DNA of 64,000 nt from CAJXMH01 sp964001305 (GTDB taxonomy: Bacteria; Bacteroidota; Bacteroidia; Flavobacteriales_E; Vicingaceae). The position numbers and the translations under genes are program-made. Where the stretch lies: the NCBI GenBank assembly GCA_964001305.1, contig CAXFAI010000039.1:38218-102217 (forward strand). The letters run 5' to 3'. This document shows, in pieces, positions 1-8,900 of the stretch. The notes under the pieces were generated by a model. It ran no database searches and was not told where the DNA came from. It saw nothing but the letters and a program-made list of their open reading frames with translations. The stretch's first letter is position 1, and every line of letters begins with the position of its first letter.

Positions 1-28
1 TTTTTAAAGCTTCTAATTCTTCACTCAT
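1..28 (-). CDS. Start of an unidentified gene cut by the window edge
   Basis: Only the first nine codons are inside the window (MSEELEALK). The ATG at 28-26 lies within the last codons of the H-NOX gene, overlapping it by 8 bases, which points to translational coupling. H-NOX sensors are usually co-transcribed with a histidine kinase, a diguanylate cyclase or another signalling protein, so a signalling partner is the natural guess. The nine residues do not identify a family, and the assignment is inference from context only. Confidence 0.4.
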
Positions 29-563
29 CTTTAGTTAAGGTAAATTTTACCACAGCACCTTCTGAATCAAGGGTCTCCATTTTTATAGAAATTGGCTCGT
101 TAAAATATTCCGTTGCACCTTGTATTAAGCCTTTGGCAAAAGCTGCTAATTTTCGCTCCGAACGATAAACCATTTCTAATTGGTTTTCATTAAGTTGCTT
201 TATGTCAAAGCTGGGTAATTCTGCATCGGGGTATAACTTTAATACTTCAACATGAATGTGATTCTCAATACTTCCCAAGAAGTCGAATGCTCCATTTACT
301 TCTTCAAAGAAACTCGGATAACTATTATGCAAAATGGTAAAAAAATGTTTGCCATAAATTTCAAGTAAGTCTACTATCGGTATATCAACTTCTTCGCTCA
401 AATTACTTACAAGTTGTACCATTTCAGAATGATTGTAAGTGCCCACTGCGGTATATGCACCCCCAGATTCTAGGTCACTATTTTCTACAATTTTGTCAAG
501 AGTTAAAAGACCAAATTTGTCCTCAACCATTTCTAAAAATTCAGTAAAAACGATTCCCTTCAT
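21..563 (-). CDS. H-NOX (heme NO/oxygen-binding) sensor protein
   Basis: A 180-residue single-domain protein matching the bacterial H-NOX family in length and layout. It binds heme b and senses nitric oxide in the cytoplasm, passing the signal to a partner protein. The proximal heme ligand is probably His104 in the IHVEV stretch, the conserved heme-bending proline is Pro117, and the propionate-binding YxSxR signature is intact as YRSER at about residues 133-137. The start ATG at 563 gives the typical MKGIVF N-terminus. The downstream gene overlaps its 3' end and is probably its signalling partner. It follows porT by 48 bases on the same strand, so it may be read from the upstream block or from its own promoter; no TAnnTTTG box is obvious. 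The family call is firm, the ligand (NO or O2) is not determined. Confidence 0.93.
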   Translation of the reverse strand: MKGIVFTEFLEMVEDKFGLLTLDKIVENSDLESGGAYTAVGTYNHSEMVQLVSNLSEEVDIPIVDLLEIYGKHFFTILHNSYPSFFEEVNGAFDFLGSIENHIHVEVLKLYPDAELPSFDIKQLNENQLEMVYRSERKLAAFAKGLIQGATEYFNEPISIKMETLDSEGAVVKFTLTKDE

Positions 564-611
564 AAGTAAATAAGCTTAAAAGTATTTATAGAAGGAAGGT
601 AGAGAAAAAAA

Positions 612-1322
612 TTAACCTTCGAAAAGAAAAGTGATAAAAAACATTTTAGGGACAATCTTTTCAATTGGATTTGAAAGTTCTGTATCATCTTTAATCAGAA
701 CATCTTGTAATCCATAAGACATCTTAAGTTCTATCGCAAACTTAAAATAGGGGAGAAAGAAATCCGTACCTACTCCGACCTCTGCAGAAGTTGTGCTTCT
801 TTTTAACTTGACGATTGACTCAGGGATGTCCTCATTTCTTACGTCTTCATTTGAGGCTAAGTCAATTGAATATTTAGCTCCTGCTATTAGGTAGGCTGCG
901 AAATTATTAAGTCGGGCAGAGCGGTATTTTAGTAAAATGGGGAAATCTAAATAGGTAGACTCAATCATTCGTTCTACTGTTTCTACATCTCCATCTGAGC
1001 GGATGAACTGATAATTCAAATTTCGCTGAGCAAATACCAAAGTTGGAATAAATCTAACCCCAAAGTATTTATGCAAATGCAGTTCAGAAACAATCCCTAA
1101 GTTAAATCCACTCTGATTTACCACATCAATGGATGCTAATGTATCAAAAGGCGTATTAAATGCGTTTCTGTGCAGAGCAAAGCTTGCGGTGTTAATTCCT
1201 AAAGAAAATCCAAAATGGGTGGTTTTGGCATCAAACTTTTGCAAATTCTCAACCTTGGGTTTTTGAGCCCATAAGCTAGAACTTAAAAGAATGGTTAAAC
1301 TAATTGAAAATAGAAATTTCAT
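612..1322 (-). CDS. porT: PorT-like outer membrane beta-barrel protein of type IX secretion
   Basis: A 236-residue protein with a cleavable signal peptide (MKFLFSISLTILLSSSLWAQ) and a small barrel-like body of alternating beta strands. PorT is a component required for type IX secretion and gliding in Bacteroidota. I start it at the ATG at 1322 because this begins exactly at the signal peptide; a longer reading frame from 1442 would overlap the end of ubiE and put about 40 non-signal residues in front. It sits 28 bases downstream of ubiE, and ubiE-porT adjacency is common in Flavobacteriia, which supports the call. Three proteins in this window carry T9SS sorting tails and would depend on this machinery. 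It could instead be a generic outer membrane beta-barrel protein of the same fold. Confidence 0.78.
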   Translation of the reverse strand: MKFLFSISLTILLSSSLWAQKPKVENLQKFDAKTTHFGFSLGINTASFALHRNAFNTPFDTLASIDVVNQSGFNLGIVSELHLHKYFGVRFIPTLVFAQRNLNYQFIRSDGDVETVERMIESTYLDFPILLKYRSARLNNFAAYLIAGAKYSIDLASNEDVRNEDIPESIVKLKRSTTSAEVGVGTDFFLPYFKFAIELKMSYGLQDVLIKDDTELSNPIEKIVPKMFFITFLFEG

Positions 1323-1350
1323 CTGCTGCATTAACGACTTCAATTCAAGA

Positions 1351-2079
1351 TTATTTTTCAGCAACGTATATACTTGCAATTCCAAAAAAGAGAGGAATTG
1401 TTTGACGATGGTTAAATCCAACTTTTTCCAGAATTTGCTCAAAGTCTTTTCCTTCCGGAAAGGCTTCTACTGACTCAGGAAGGTAGCTATATGCTGCAGA
1501 GTCTTTGGAGATTTTATTCCCAATTTTAGGAAGTAAACTGTGAAAATAAAAGTTGTAAAGCTGTTTGATTGGAAATCTCTTCGGTTTAGAAAACTCTAAA
1601 ATAATTGCTTTTGCTTTTGGTTTAAGCACACGATTCATTTCAGTTAAACCCAATTCTAAGTTTTCATAATTCCTAACTCCAAAGGCAACAGTTAATGCAT
1701 CAAAGTAATTGTTGTCAAATGGTATTGATTCCGAATCCCCATACTGCAATTCAATCAACTCAGAAAGTCCCTTCTTTTTGAGTTTGATTCGGCCTTGGTC
1801 AAGCATACCTTCACTGATATCGATGCCGATAATTTTTGTAGGATTTAGCTTTCTACTTTCTATGGCAAAGTCACCAGTTCCGGTGGCAACATCTAATATA
1901 GTTTGTGGTTTGTCAGACTGTAACAAACGAACAGCCTTTTTACGCCATAACTTATCTATTCCTAAGGATAGAAAGTGGTTTAAAAAATCATATTTATGAG
2001 AAATGTTGTCAAACATCTCTGCCACCTGTGTTTTCTTCCCGCTATCTTTCTCTTTGTATGGTAATACTTTCTCTGCCAT
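1351..2079 (-). CDS. ubiE: Demethylmenaquinone C-methyltransferase
   Basis: A 242-residue SAM-dependent methyltransferase that performs the last step of menaquinone synthesis, methylating demethylmenaquinone in the cytoplasm at the membrane. The N-terminal signature VAEMFDNISHKYDFLNH is characteristic of the UbiE/MenG family, and the SAM-binding glycine motif DVATGTGDF lies near residues 63-71. A second family motif, GVRNYENLELGL, follows at about 133. It lies 45 bases after lepB and 28 before porT on the same strand. An mqnE gene at 30-31 kb suggests that the ring is made by the futalosine route in this organism. Confidence 0.96.
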   Translation of the reverse strand: MAEKVLPYKEKDSGKKTQVAEMFDNISHKYDFLNHFLSLGIDKLWRKKAVRLLQSDKPQTILDVATGTGDFAIESRKLNPTKIIGIDISEGMLDQGRIKLKKKGLSELIELQYGDSESIPFDNNYFDALTVAFGVRNYENLELGLTEMNRVLKPKAKAIILEFSKPKRFPIKQLYNFYFHSLLPKIGNKISKDSAAYSYLPESVEAFPEGKDFEQILEKVGFNHRQTIPLFFGIASIYVAEK

Positions 2080-2124
2080 TCCGTGCTGCTTTATTTTCTT
2101 CTAACTATACAAGTGGGTATTTAA

Positions 2125-3678
2125 TTAGTTCACTTTTCGCTCTTGATAAGGATCACCATCTTCATTATGTATAATTGAAAATAAACGATTCCATCTGATT
2201 TTATTGATGCTAAACCAGCTCTCATTCGGATCTAACGAAAGCCAAATGAATACAGCTTTCCCAACAATATGGTCTTCTGGTACAAAGCCCCAAAAACGAC
2301 TATCTGCTGAATTATGTCTATTGTCACCCATCATCCAGTAATAATCCATCTCAATTTGATAAGTGTTAGTTTCTTTACCATCAATGAAAATTTTACCACC
2401 TTTTACCTTCAGTTCGTGTCCTTCATAAATTCGAATTAAACGATCGTACATCGGAAGATTAGCCAGCGTCAACTGAACTACATCTCCTTTACTTGGAATT
2501 TTTATCGGTCCAAAGTTGTCTTCGGTCCAGTCAGTAGTATCGGTATTAGGGAAGATTGGGTTTGAGCCATTTTTAGGATAAAAACCTGCAGGTTTTACAT
2601 ATTTTTCAACCTTTTCAACATTGGGAAGCGATTTGACAAAAGCCAAATTTTCCTCCGTTAGATTCATGGTGGCAATTTGCTTTTCAGGATAATAGCTATA
2701 TTCTGTTATATCTTTTTCTAACAATACGCTTTTGCGAAAACCAGTTCCATTGGTTTTTACCAAATACAAATATTGAACACCATAGGCTTCAAATGCTTCT
2801 TCATCATTGATATATAACTGAGTATCTTTAATTTGAATTTTATCACCAGGTAAGCCGACACAACGCTTAATGTAATTTTCTCTTTTATCAACTGGTCTTG
2901 CAATGACATCAAATCGATTCCAAAGGTTATCTCTACCTAAATCCCTCACCATTTGGTAATACGTTTGATTTTGATGTTGCACAACCACAGTATCACCTGC
3001 CGGAAAGTTAAAAACAACCGCTTCGTTTCTTTTCACATTTTGAAACTTGGGTAAACGAGTGTATGGAAGTTGTATAATTTCAGAGTACGATTTTACTTGC
3101 TCCGTTAGTGGAAGTGTATGATGTGAAAACGGAAAGAAAATAGGTGTGTTGGGTATTCGGCTACCATAATTTACTTTACTCACAAATAGGAAATCACCAA
3201 CCAATAGCGATTTTTCCATAGATGAGGTTGGAATGGTAAATGCTTCTATATATATAGCTCTGATTAAGGTGGCAGCAATTACCGCAAATGAAATAGCATC
3301 GGCCCATTCTCTTGGGGTTGATTTTTTGTAATTTTTTACAAACTGATGTCCTTTCCATGGATACTTTTCAGAAGCACCAACATAAGTCAGGTAAAAGGGA
3401 GTGGCAACAACTCCTAAAGCATGTTCCCAATAGGAAAGAATACCCAAATGCTTTAGCAATTCAACAATAATACCCACCCAAATAATAAATCCAATAAACG
3501 GAAAGTAATAGATAGGAACCCAATACCAAGGTTTTTGAATGAGTTTTACTGCTGTATAAATGCCTAAGAATGGAACAAGAATTTTCCATCCGGCTACTCC
3601 TGCTTTCTTAAAAATAAGGTACAGACCAATATGCGAAAATAGAAAGTAGAGTAGGAGAACAATAATGAGTGTTTGCAT
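2125..3678 (-). CDS. lepB: Signal peptidase I, long Bacteroidota form
   Basis: A 517-residue type I signal peptidase that removes signal peptides from exported proteins at the outer face of the inner membrane. Several hydrophobic segments fill the first 100 residues, and another precedes the catalytic region at about 125-148. The nucleophile is Ser153 in TSSMEKS and the general base is Lys271 in YIKRCVGLPGD. The C-terminal box GDNRHNSADSRFWG is intact. It is much longer than the E. coli enzyme (about 320 residues), owing to an N-terminal membrane extension and an inserted region between the catalytic boxes; long forms are common in this phylum. The ATG lies 2 bases past the dapB stop, so the two are translationally linked. 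Confidence 0.96.
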   Translation of the reverse strand: MQTLIIVLLLYFLFSHIGLYLIFKKAGVAGWKILVPFLGIYTAVKLIQKPWYWVPIYYFPFIGFIIWVGIIVELLKHLGILSYWEHALGVVATPFYLTYVGASEKYPWKGHQFVKNYKKSTPREWADAISFAVIAATLIRAIYIEAFTIPTSSMEKSLLVGDFLFVSKVNYGSRIPNTPIFFPFSHHTLPLTEQVKSYSEIIQLPYTRLPKFQNVKRNEAVVFNFPAGDTVVVQHQNQTYYQMVRDLGRDNLWNRFDVIARPVDKRENYIKRCVGLPGDKIQIKDTQLYINDEEAFEAYGVQYLYLVKTNGTGFRKSVLLEKDITEYSYYPEKQIATMNLTEENLAFVKSLPNVEKVEKYVKPAGFYPKNGSNPIFPNTDTTDWTEDNFGPIKIPSKGDVVQLTLANLPMYDRLIRIYEGHELKVKGGKIFIDGKETNTYQIEMDYYWMMGDNRHNSADSRFWGFVPEDHIVGKAVFIWLSLDPNESWFSINKIRWNRLFSIIHNEDGDPYQERKVN

Positions 3679-3680
3679 GC

Positions 3681-4397
3681 TTAAAAGTTTAATACATCTT
3701 TCATGGTGTAGATGCCTATTTTGTTTTGGATAAATTCTGCGGCTAACACAGAACCTAAGGCAAATCCTTTTCGATTTTTTGCAGTGTGTTTAATACTTAT
3801 TTCATCTATGGATGAATCATAAATAATTTCATGAGTCCCCGGAACTGAACTTTCTCGGTAAGAGAGGATTTCTAGGCTGCTTTCTTCTTTACTTTCCTCA
3901 TTTACCCACTTGGAGTATGCTGGATGTCTTTCAATTAAATCATCAGCAAGAGAAATGGCTGTTCCACTTGGACTATCTAGTTTTTGGGTATGATGAATCT
4001 CTTTAATTTGAGCTTTGTATTCACCTCTTTTTGAAATCAACTGAGCTAATTTTCGGTTTAACTCAAAAAACAAATTAACCCCCACACTAAAATTGGTAGC
4101 TGTTAATAGACAAGCATCTTGAGATTCACATTCATCTTGTACTTCTTCCCATTCTTTATACCAACCGGTGGTACCCACTGCAACCGGTACCTCGGCTTCA
4201 AAACAAGCTAATATATTTTCTACAGCTTTTTCTGGCTTGCTGAATTCAATGGCAGCATCAGCTTCAGCTAAACTGCCATCGGTTAATAGATGCGTGTTTT
4301 TACTGTCGATTTTAAGGATTACTTCATGATTCCTCTCCAAGGCAATTTTTTCAATTTCCTTGCCCATCTTTCCGTATCCAATAATAGCTAACTTCAT
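3681..4397 (-). CDS. dapB: 4-hydroxy-tetrahydrodipicolinate reductase
   Basis: A 238-residue enzyme of the diaminopimelate/lysine pathway that reduces the DapA product with NAD(P)H, supplying peptidoglycan cross-link precursor. The nucleotide-binding motif IIGYGKMG is at the extreme N-terminus, the GTTGW motif is at about 79-83, and the catalytic region IKEIHHTQKLDSPSGTA is intact. I choose the ATG at 4397, which puts the Rossmann strand at residue 3; the frame is open to 4433, but that adds a 12-residue non-conserved leader. It lies in the parAB-DUF5683-dapB-lepB series seen in many Bacteroidota. Confidence 0.95.
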   Translation of the reverse strand: MKLAIIGYGKMGKEIEKIALERNHEVILKIDSKNTHLLTDGSLAEADAAIEFSKPEKAVENILACFEAEVPVAVGTTGWYKEWEEVQDECESQDACLLTATNFSVGVNLFFELNRKLAQLISKRGEYKAQIKEIHHTQKLDSPSGTAISLADDLIERHPAYSKWVNEESKEESSLEILSYRESSVPGTHEIIYDSSIDEISIKHTAKNRKGFALGSVLAAEFIQNKIGIYTMKDVLNF

Positions 4398-4451
4398 AGT
4401 TCCAAAATACCAATAGGCGCAAAAGTAGGCCAATTGAATTACATGCGCGGT

Positions 4452-5042
4452 TTAATGATATTGATAAGAGGATTTTTTACCAATTTTTAAACTAAACGTT
4501 AAAGAAGGTACGGGCTCAAATCGGTTTGGGTTGGTAAATAGAATATTGGGCTTTAATGTAGCAGATAAATCATCGCTGATGTCGAAGTAATATAAATGAG
4601 CGTCTACAGCAGCATCAACTACGTTTAAGATGTAAGCAACCCCAGTAAAAACATAGAATAAGTCTCTGTATTTCCGGTGATAATCAATTAAAGACAACAA
4701 ATTGTCATCTGTGTAAACCCCAGTATATTTATTGTCTATTGTAGTTGGGTCATCGTCAACACGGCTCAAATAAGCATCTTTGTATTCATTAAACAAACTC
4801 GCTTGATCCATGGCAAAATATAAAGGAACACCAATAGCAGCATACACTAAAGGAATTTTCCAATACTTTTTGTTGTAAGCTTGCCCTAATCCAGGAACCA
4901 CAGCACTAAAAATAGTTGCTTTTTTAGGTGAGTGATTCGTTGGCGGACTTACTAAAACGGTATCACTCGCTTCAATATTTTGAGCAGTGCATATTGCACT
5001 TAGGAAAATAAAAAGAAAGGCAAAAAATAACTTGGCCTTCAT
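4452..5042 (-). CDS. DUF5683 family exported protein
   Basis: A 196-residue protein with a signal peptide ending near CTAQ at residue 20. The core ATIFSAVVPGLGQAYNKKYWK is typical of DUF5683, followed by two or three predicted membrane segments (about 67-80 and 130-150). Its molecular function is unknown. It begins 9 bases downstream of parB and precedes dapB. This position next to chromosome partitioning and cell wall genes is conserved in Bacteroidota, which hints at a role in envelope growth, but that is inference from gene order. Confidence 0.8.
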   Translation of the reverse strand: MKAKLFFAFLFIFLSAICTAQNIEASDTVLVSPPTNHSPKKATIFSAVVPGLGQAYNKKYWKIPLVYAAIGVPLYFAMDQASLFNEYKDAYLSRVDDDPTTIDNKYTGVYTDDNLLSLIDYHRKYRDLFYVFTGVAYILNVVDAAVDAHLYYFDISDDLSATLKPNILFTNPNRFEPVPSLTFSLKIGKKSSYQYH

Positions 5043-5051
5043 AAGCCTAAA

Positions 5052-5939
5052 TTAAAGTTCTAGCGTCTTCAGAATTTCCTCTAACTCTTGATTAGATTCA
5101 AAAGGAATTACAATTCTTCCTTTGTCTACATCCTTTCGTTGAAACCGAACATTCGTTTTAAAGTGCTCAGAAAGGGTTGCTCTCAATTTTTTGTCTGTAA
5201 GAGAAAGAGGTAAAACGGAAGAATTGTGTTTTTTACCAGCTGGATTCTTTTGAGTCTTTGCTAATTCTTCTGTTTTGCGAACAGATAGTGTTTCGTTTAA
5301 TATTTGTTGAAAGACTTCTAACTGAGCCTCTTCACTATCAATGTTTACTAGAGCACGAGCGTGACCCATGCTAATTTTTCCATCGCGAATAGCGTTTTGA
5401 ATAGCGGCCGGTAATTTTAAAAGGCGCAAGTAATTGGAAATCGTACTTCTTTGTTTTCCAACTCGCTGACTTAATTCTTCTTGAGTTAGGCTACATTCTT
5501 CGATTAGTCTTTGATATGAAATAGCAACTTCAATAGCATCTAAATTGGCTCTTTGAATATTTTCAACCAAAGCCATTTCGAGCATACTTTGATCGTTTGC
5601 AATTCGAATGTATGCGGGAATGCTTTTTAGGCCGGCAATTTGAGAAGCTCTAAACCTTCGTTCTCCTGAAATCAATTGATAGGTATCATAACCCATTTTA
5701 CGAACAGTAACAGGTTGAATGATTCCGAGTTCCTTAATGGATTGTGCTAATTCCGCTAAAGCTTCCTCTTCAAACTTTGTTCTTGGTTGAAAGGGATTTG
5801 CTTCAATTTGAGAAATGGCAATTTCCGCAACCGAGCCCACTGTTTTTTCAGTGCTTACCTTTTCTTTTTGAGTAATGTCTGTTTTTTGATCTTCCAGCAG
5901 TGCACTCAGTCCTCTTCCTAAAGCAGGTTTTTTACTCAT
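5052..5939 (-). CDS. parB: Chromosome-partitioning protein ParB
   Basis: A 295-residue ParB/Spo0J protein that binds centromere-like parS sites and spreads as a CTP-dependent clamp. The N-terminus KPALGRGLSALLED is a family hallmark. The CTP-binding catalytic box is visible as GERRFRAS at about 96-103, the helix-turn-helix lies at about 150-190 (LTQEELSQRVGKQRSTISNYLRL), and a dimerisation segment lies at the C-terminus. The start overlaps the last codon of parA by 4 bases (ATGA), so the two are coupled. I found no clear parS 16-mer in the window. Confidence 0.96.
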   Translation of the reverse strand: MSKKPALGRGLSALLEDQKTDITQKEKVSTEKTVGSVAEIAISQIEANPFQPRTKFEEEALAELAQSIKELGIIQPVTVRKMGYDTYQLISGERRFRASQIAGLKSIPAYIRIANDQSMLEMALVENIQRANLDAIEVAISYQRLIEECSLTQEELSQRVGKQRSTISNYLRLLKLPAAIQNAIRDGKISMGHARALVNIDSEEAQLEVFQQILNETLSVRKTEELAKTQKNPAGKKHNSSVLPLSLTDKKLRATLSEHFKTNVRFQRKDVDKGRIVIPFESNQELEEILKTLEL

Positions 5940-6748
5940 TCTTCTTCTACGTCAATAATTTTCTCTGAATGCTTAATTTGCGTCAAGTCATTCTTTTGTA
6001 AGATTTCTCTTGCTAAATTAAGATAATTAACTGCCCCCTTGCAGCTTGCATCATGCATAATGATTGTTTCGCCGTGGCTTGGTGCTTCACCTAATCGCGT
6101 ATTTCGTTGAATAATGGTATCAAATACCATTTGCTGAAAATGGGTTTTTACCTCTTCAACCACTTGATTTGAGAGTCTCAATCGAATGTCGTACATGGTT
6201 AAGAGTAATCCTTCAATACTCAATTCAGGGTTTAGTCTCGCTTGAACAATTTTGATAGTATTTAATAATTTGCCCAATCCTTCCAAGGCAAAATACTCAC
6301 ATTGAACAGGGATAATCACTGAATCTGCTGAGGTAAGGGCATTTACTGTAATAAGTCCTAATGATGGAGAACAATCAATGATAATGAAGTCATAATCATC
6401 TTTCACTTTATTTAAAGCATGCCTCATCATTTTTTCACGTGAAGGCATATTGATCATTTCTATTTCAGCACCTACTAAATCAATGTGTGCAGGCAGTAAA
6501 TCCAAATTAGGCGAATTGGTTTCAATGATAATGTCTTTGGGTTCTATCTCATTGACAATACATTCATAAATGCTCGTTTTTACATTTCGAGGATCTATTC
6601 CTACCCCTGAAGTAGCATTGGCTTGCGGATCGGCATCTACCAACAAAACTTTGCGCTCTAGCACTCCCAATGCCCCAGCTAAATTGATGGAAGTGGTTGT
6701 TTTACCAACTCCACCTTTCTGATTTGCTACTGCTATTATCTTACCCAT
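5936..6748 (-). CDS. parA: Chromosome-partitioning ATPase ParA (Soj)
   Basis: A 270-residue ParA/MinD-type ATPase that works with ParB to segregate the origin region. The deviant Walker A motif KGGVGKTTTS is at residues 11-20, with the signature lysine before the glycines. The switch box LVDADPQANAT follows near 36-46 and the Walker B strand FIIIDCSPSLG near 121-131. Length and motif order match chromosomal Soj proteins. It follows the UPF0173 hydrolase by 15 bases and overlaps parB. parAB loci commonly lie near the replication origin, but no origin landmarks such as dnaA are present here. Confidence 0.97.
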   Translation of the reverse strand: MGKIIAVANQKGGVGKTTTSINLAGALGVLERKVLLVDADPQANATSGVGIDPRNVKTSIYECIVNEIEPKDIIIETNSPNLDLLPAHIDLVGAEIEMINMPSREKMMRHALNKVKDDYDFIIIDCSPSLGLITVNALTSADSVIIPVQCEYFALEGLGKLLNTIKIVQARLNPELSIEGLLLTMYDIRLRLSNQVVEEVKTHFQQMVFDTIIQRNTRLGEAPSHGETIIMHDASCKGAVNYLNLAREILQKNDLTQIKHSEKIIDVEEE

Positions 6749-6763
6749 AGTTTATCCTATAAA

Positions 6764-7444
6764 TTAAAGCTCTTTTGAGCTGTTGATGTCCATTAGAATT
6801 AGATTCTTTCCTGCTTTCTGAAAAGTATTTACGGCCTCTTCTTTATCAATTTTGATATAGGGAAAAGTATCGTAGTGCATTCCGATAATTTCATTGCACT
6901 GAATGAAATTTGAAGCAATAATGGCGTCATCTATTCCCATGGTAAAATTATCTCCAATTGGTAGAATGGCAACATCAATATTTTCAAATTCTCCCAATAA
7001 CTTCATATCGTAATGCAAAGCCGTATCTCCTGCAAAGTAGATGGTTTTGCCATCAATTTTTAAAACAAAACCGCCTGGGTTTCCCCCGTAGCTACCATCT
7101 GGCAATACGGAAGAATGAATAGCATTGACATACTTTAAAGTGCCAAAGTCAAATTTCCAGCTACCGCCATGATTCATGGGGTGATTATTTTCTATCCCTT
7201 TTGCTTCAAACCAACTCACAATTTCAAAATTGGAGACTAACTTTGCCCCAGTTCTTTTAGCAATTTGTTCCGCATCGGCGACATGGTCTTCATGCCCATG
7301 ACTTATTAACATATAGTCACACTCAATTTCGTCAAGCTTAACACTTTTTGCAAGCTCATTAAAACTGATAAATGGGTCAAACAAAAGCTTGTGTTTATCG
7401 GTTTCAATCAGAAAGCATGCATGACCGTAATAGGTGATTTTCAT
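6764..7444 (-). CDS. UPF0173 metallo-beta-lactamase-fold hydrolase
   Basis: A 226-residue single-domain metal-dependent hydrolase of the UPF0173 (YtkL-like) family. It opens with the family hallmark ITYYGHACFLI, and the metal-binding motif SHGHEDHVAD (HxHxDH) is at about 49-58. Further metal ligands are likely the aspartate in YFAGDTALH and a histidine in IGMHYDTFP. The substrate is not known for the family. It heads the minus-strand block that continues into parA after 15 bases, so it may share the parAB transcript. The 138-base gap to the divergent FMN reductase gene should hold both promoters. Confidence 0.9.
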   Translation of the reverse strand: MKITYYGHACFLIETDKHKLLFDPFISFNELAKSVKLDEIECDYMLISHGHEDHVADAEQIAKRTGAKLVSNFEIVSWFEAKGIENNHPMNHGGSWKFDFGTLKYVNAIHSSVLPDGSYGGNPGGFVLKIDGKTIYFAGDTALHYDMKLLGEFENIDVAILPIGDNFTMGIDDAIIASNFIQCNEIIGMHYDTFPYIKIDKEEAVNTFQKAGKNLILMDINSSKEL

Positions 7445-7582
7445 GGGCTTAGAGTCTAAGAATTAAATTAGTTTATTTTGCACTCTATCTGTGAGTAGGC
7501 ATAGGTATAAAAGTAGTTTTAATCTAAGGAATGAAGAAGGTAAAAGACTCCTTTTTTTGCACAAAATTTTGTTAATACGAAG

Positions 7583-8101
7583 ATGATAAGCATTCTTTCA
7601 GCTAGTAATCGAAAAGGGAATTTGACAGCCATATTTGCTGAAAAATGCCTCCAATTTTTAGAAGAAAAAAATATTGAATCACAACTTTTCCATTTAAGTG
7701 ATTTGCCCAAGGACTTAAATCTGCAATCGGTATACGAATACGATACTTCCGTTTTTAATGAGATCTCTGAAAAGCTCATTCGTCCTGCCCATAAATTTCT
7801 TTTTATTGTTCCTGAGTACAACGGAAGCATACCGGGAATTTTAAAGTTGTTTTTAGACGGTATAAGCCCTAAGGATTTTAAGGGGAAGAAGTCGGCGCTC
7901 ATTGGTGTTTCAGCCGGAAGAGCTGGAAACTTAAGAGGAATGGATCACTTAACCGATATTCTTCATTATCTGCAAGTAGAAGTCCATCCTTCTAAACTGC
8001 CAATTTCAAAAGTGTATGATTTACTAGAAAATGGAGAAGTGAAAGATGAAGAAACACTTGCCTTAATGGAAGGTCAAGTTCAAAAATTGATAGAATACTA
8101 A
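7583..8101 (+). CDS. NADPH-dependent FMN reductase family protein
   Basis: A 172-residue flavodoxin-like protein. The N-terminal phosphate-binding loop ILSASNRKGN and the box FIVPEYNGSIPGILKLFLD (about 74-92) are characteristic of the NADPH-dependent FMN reductase family, which includes azoreductase-like and chromate reductase-like enzymes. It is cytoplasmic and binds FMN; the physiological acceptor is unknown. It ends 1 base before truA, so the two are co-transcribed. A near-consensus promoter (an AAATTTTG stretch) lies about 15 bases before the ATG. Confidence 0.88.
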   Translation: MISILSASNRKGNLTAIFAEKCLQFLEEKNIESQLFHLSDLPKDLNLQSVYEYDTSVFNEISEKLIRPAHKFLFIVPEYNGSIPGILKLFLDGISPKDFKGKKSALIGVSAGRAGNLRGMDHLTDILHYLQVEVHPSKLPISKVYDLLENGEVKDEETLALMEGQVQKLIEY

Positions 8102-8102
8102 A

Positions 8103-8852
8103 ATGCGATACCTCATTGAATTTAGCTACTTAGGTACGGCTTATCATGGTTGGCAAATTCAACCGAATGCAAATACCGTACAAGCGGAGTTGCAAGCAGC
8201 TCTTTCAACTTTACACCAAGCAGAGGTTGAGGTAGTAGGAGCGGGACGAACAGATACTGGGGTTCATGCCGAGCAGATGTATGCGCATTTCGATACCTTG
8301 AAAGAATGGGACAATCGAAGTTTTCTGCACCGAATAAATTCCATTTTGCCTCATGATATTGCGGTTTATAATTTGTTTCAAGTGAAGGCAGATTTTCATG
8401 CACGATTTGATGCTACATTTCGTTCCTACCGCTATCAAATTTCTCATCGAAAAAACCCTTTTTTAACCGATCGAGCTTTTCGGTTGCCTTTTCCGTTGAA
8501 TATTGAAAAAATGAATCAAGCGGCTGAATTGCTTTTAGGTGAACATGATTTTTCATGCTTTAGCAAGGCGCATACCCAAACGTTTACCAATAATTGTCAC
8601 TTGATTTCAGCAGACTGGAGAAAAGAAAAAGATTTGCTGCTTTTTGAAGTTACTGCCAATCGCTTTTTACGCAATATGGTGCGTGCCATGGTGGGTACTT
8701 TACTGGAAGTAGGAGAGGGGAAAAGGGCGGTTGAAAGTATGCCAGAATTATTGGAATCAAAGAATCGCTCCAAGTCTGGAACATCAGTGCCAGCTCAGGG
8801 TTTGTACTTAACTGAAGTGGGCTATCCTGAAGAATCTTTTAAACTTATTTAA
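8103..8852 (+). CDS. truA: tRNA pseudouridine(38-40) synthase TruA
   Basis: A 249-residue pseudouridine synthase that modifies positions 38-40 in the anticodon stem-loop of tRNAs. The catalytic aspartate is in GAGRTDTGVHA at about 47-57, and the RNA-binding box FLRNMVRAMVGTLLEVG is near 187-203. Length matches the family. It starts 1 base after the stop of the FMN reductase gene and ends about 50 bases before an ABC exporter that has its own promoter. Confidence 0.96.
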   Translation: MRYLIEFSYLGTAYHGWQIQPNANTVQAELQAALSTLHQAEVEVVGAGRTDTGVHAEQMYAHFDTLKEWDNRSFLHRINSILPHDIAVYNLFQVKADFHARFDATFRSYRYQISHRKNPFLTDRAFRLPFPLNIEKMNQAAELLLGEHDFSCFSKAHTQTFTNNCHLISADWRKEKDLLLFEVTANRFLRNMVRAMVGTLLEVGEGKRAVESMPELLESKNRSKSGTSVPAQGLYLTEVGYPEESFKLI

Positions 8853-8888
8853 GAATAAATTTCAAGCCCTTGAGCTAGATTTTAAACC

Positions 8889-8896
8889 TACTTTTG
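8889..8896 (+). promoter_or_regulatory. Promoter -7 box (TACTTTTG) of the ABC exporter
   Basis: An exact match to the Bacteroidota TAnnTTTG element, 4 bases before the ATG at 8901, with a TTG at 8870-8872 (16-base spacer) as candidate -33 element. The expected transcription start falls at or within the first codon, so the transcript would be leaderless. Confidence 0.7.
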
Positions 8897-8900
8897 CAGC

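Noticed and set aside
1323..1442. N-terminal extension of the PorT frame to an upstream ATG
   Set aside because: It overlaps the coding end of ubiE and precedes a clear signal peptide; the ATG at 1322 fits the signal peptide exactly.
5052..6748. Possible replication origin near parAB
   Set aside because: No dnaA gene, DnaA-box cluster or clear parS site is visible; parAB alone is not enough to call an origin.
7519..7902. Minus-strand frame of 127 codons over the FMN reductase gene
   Set aside because: It is antisense to a well-supported gene and its product has no family features.
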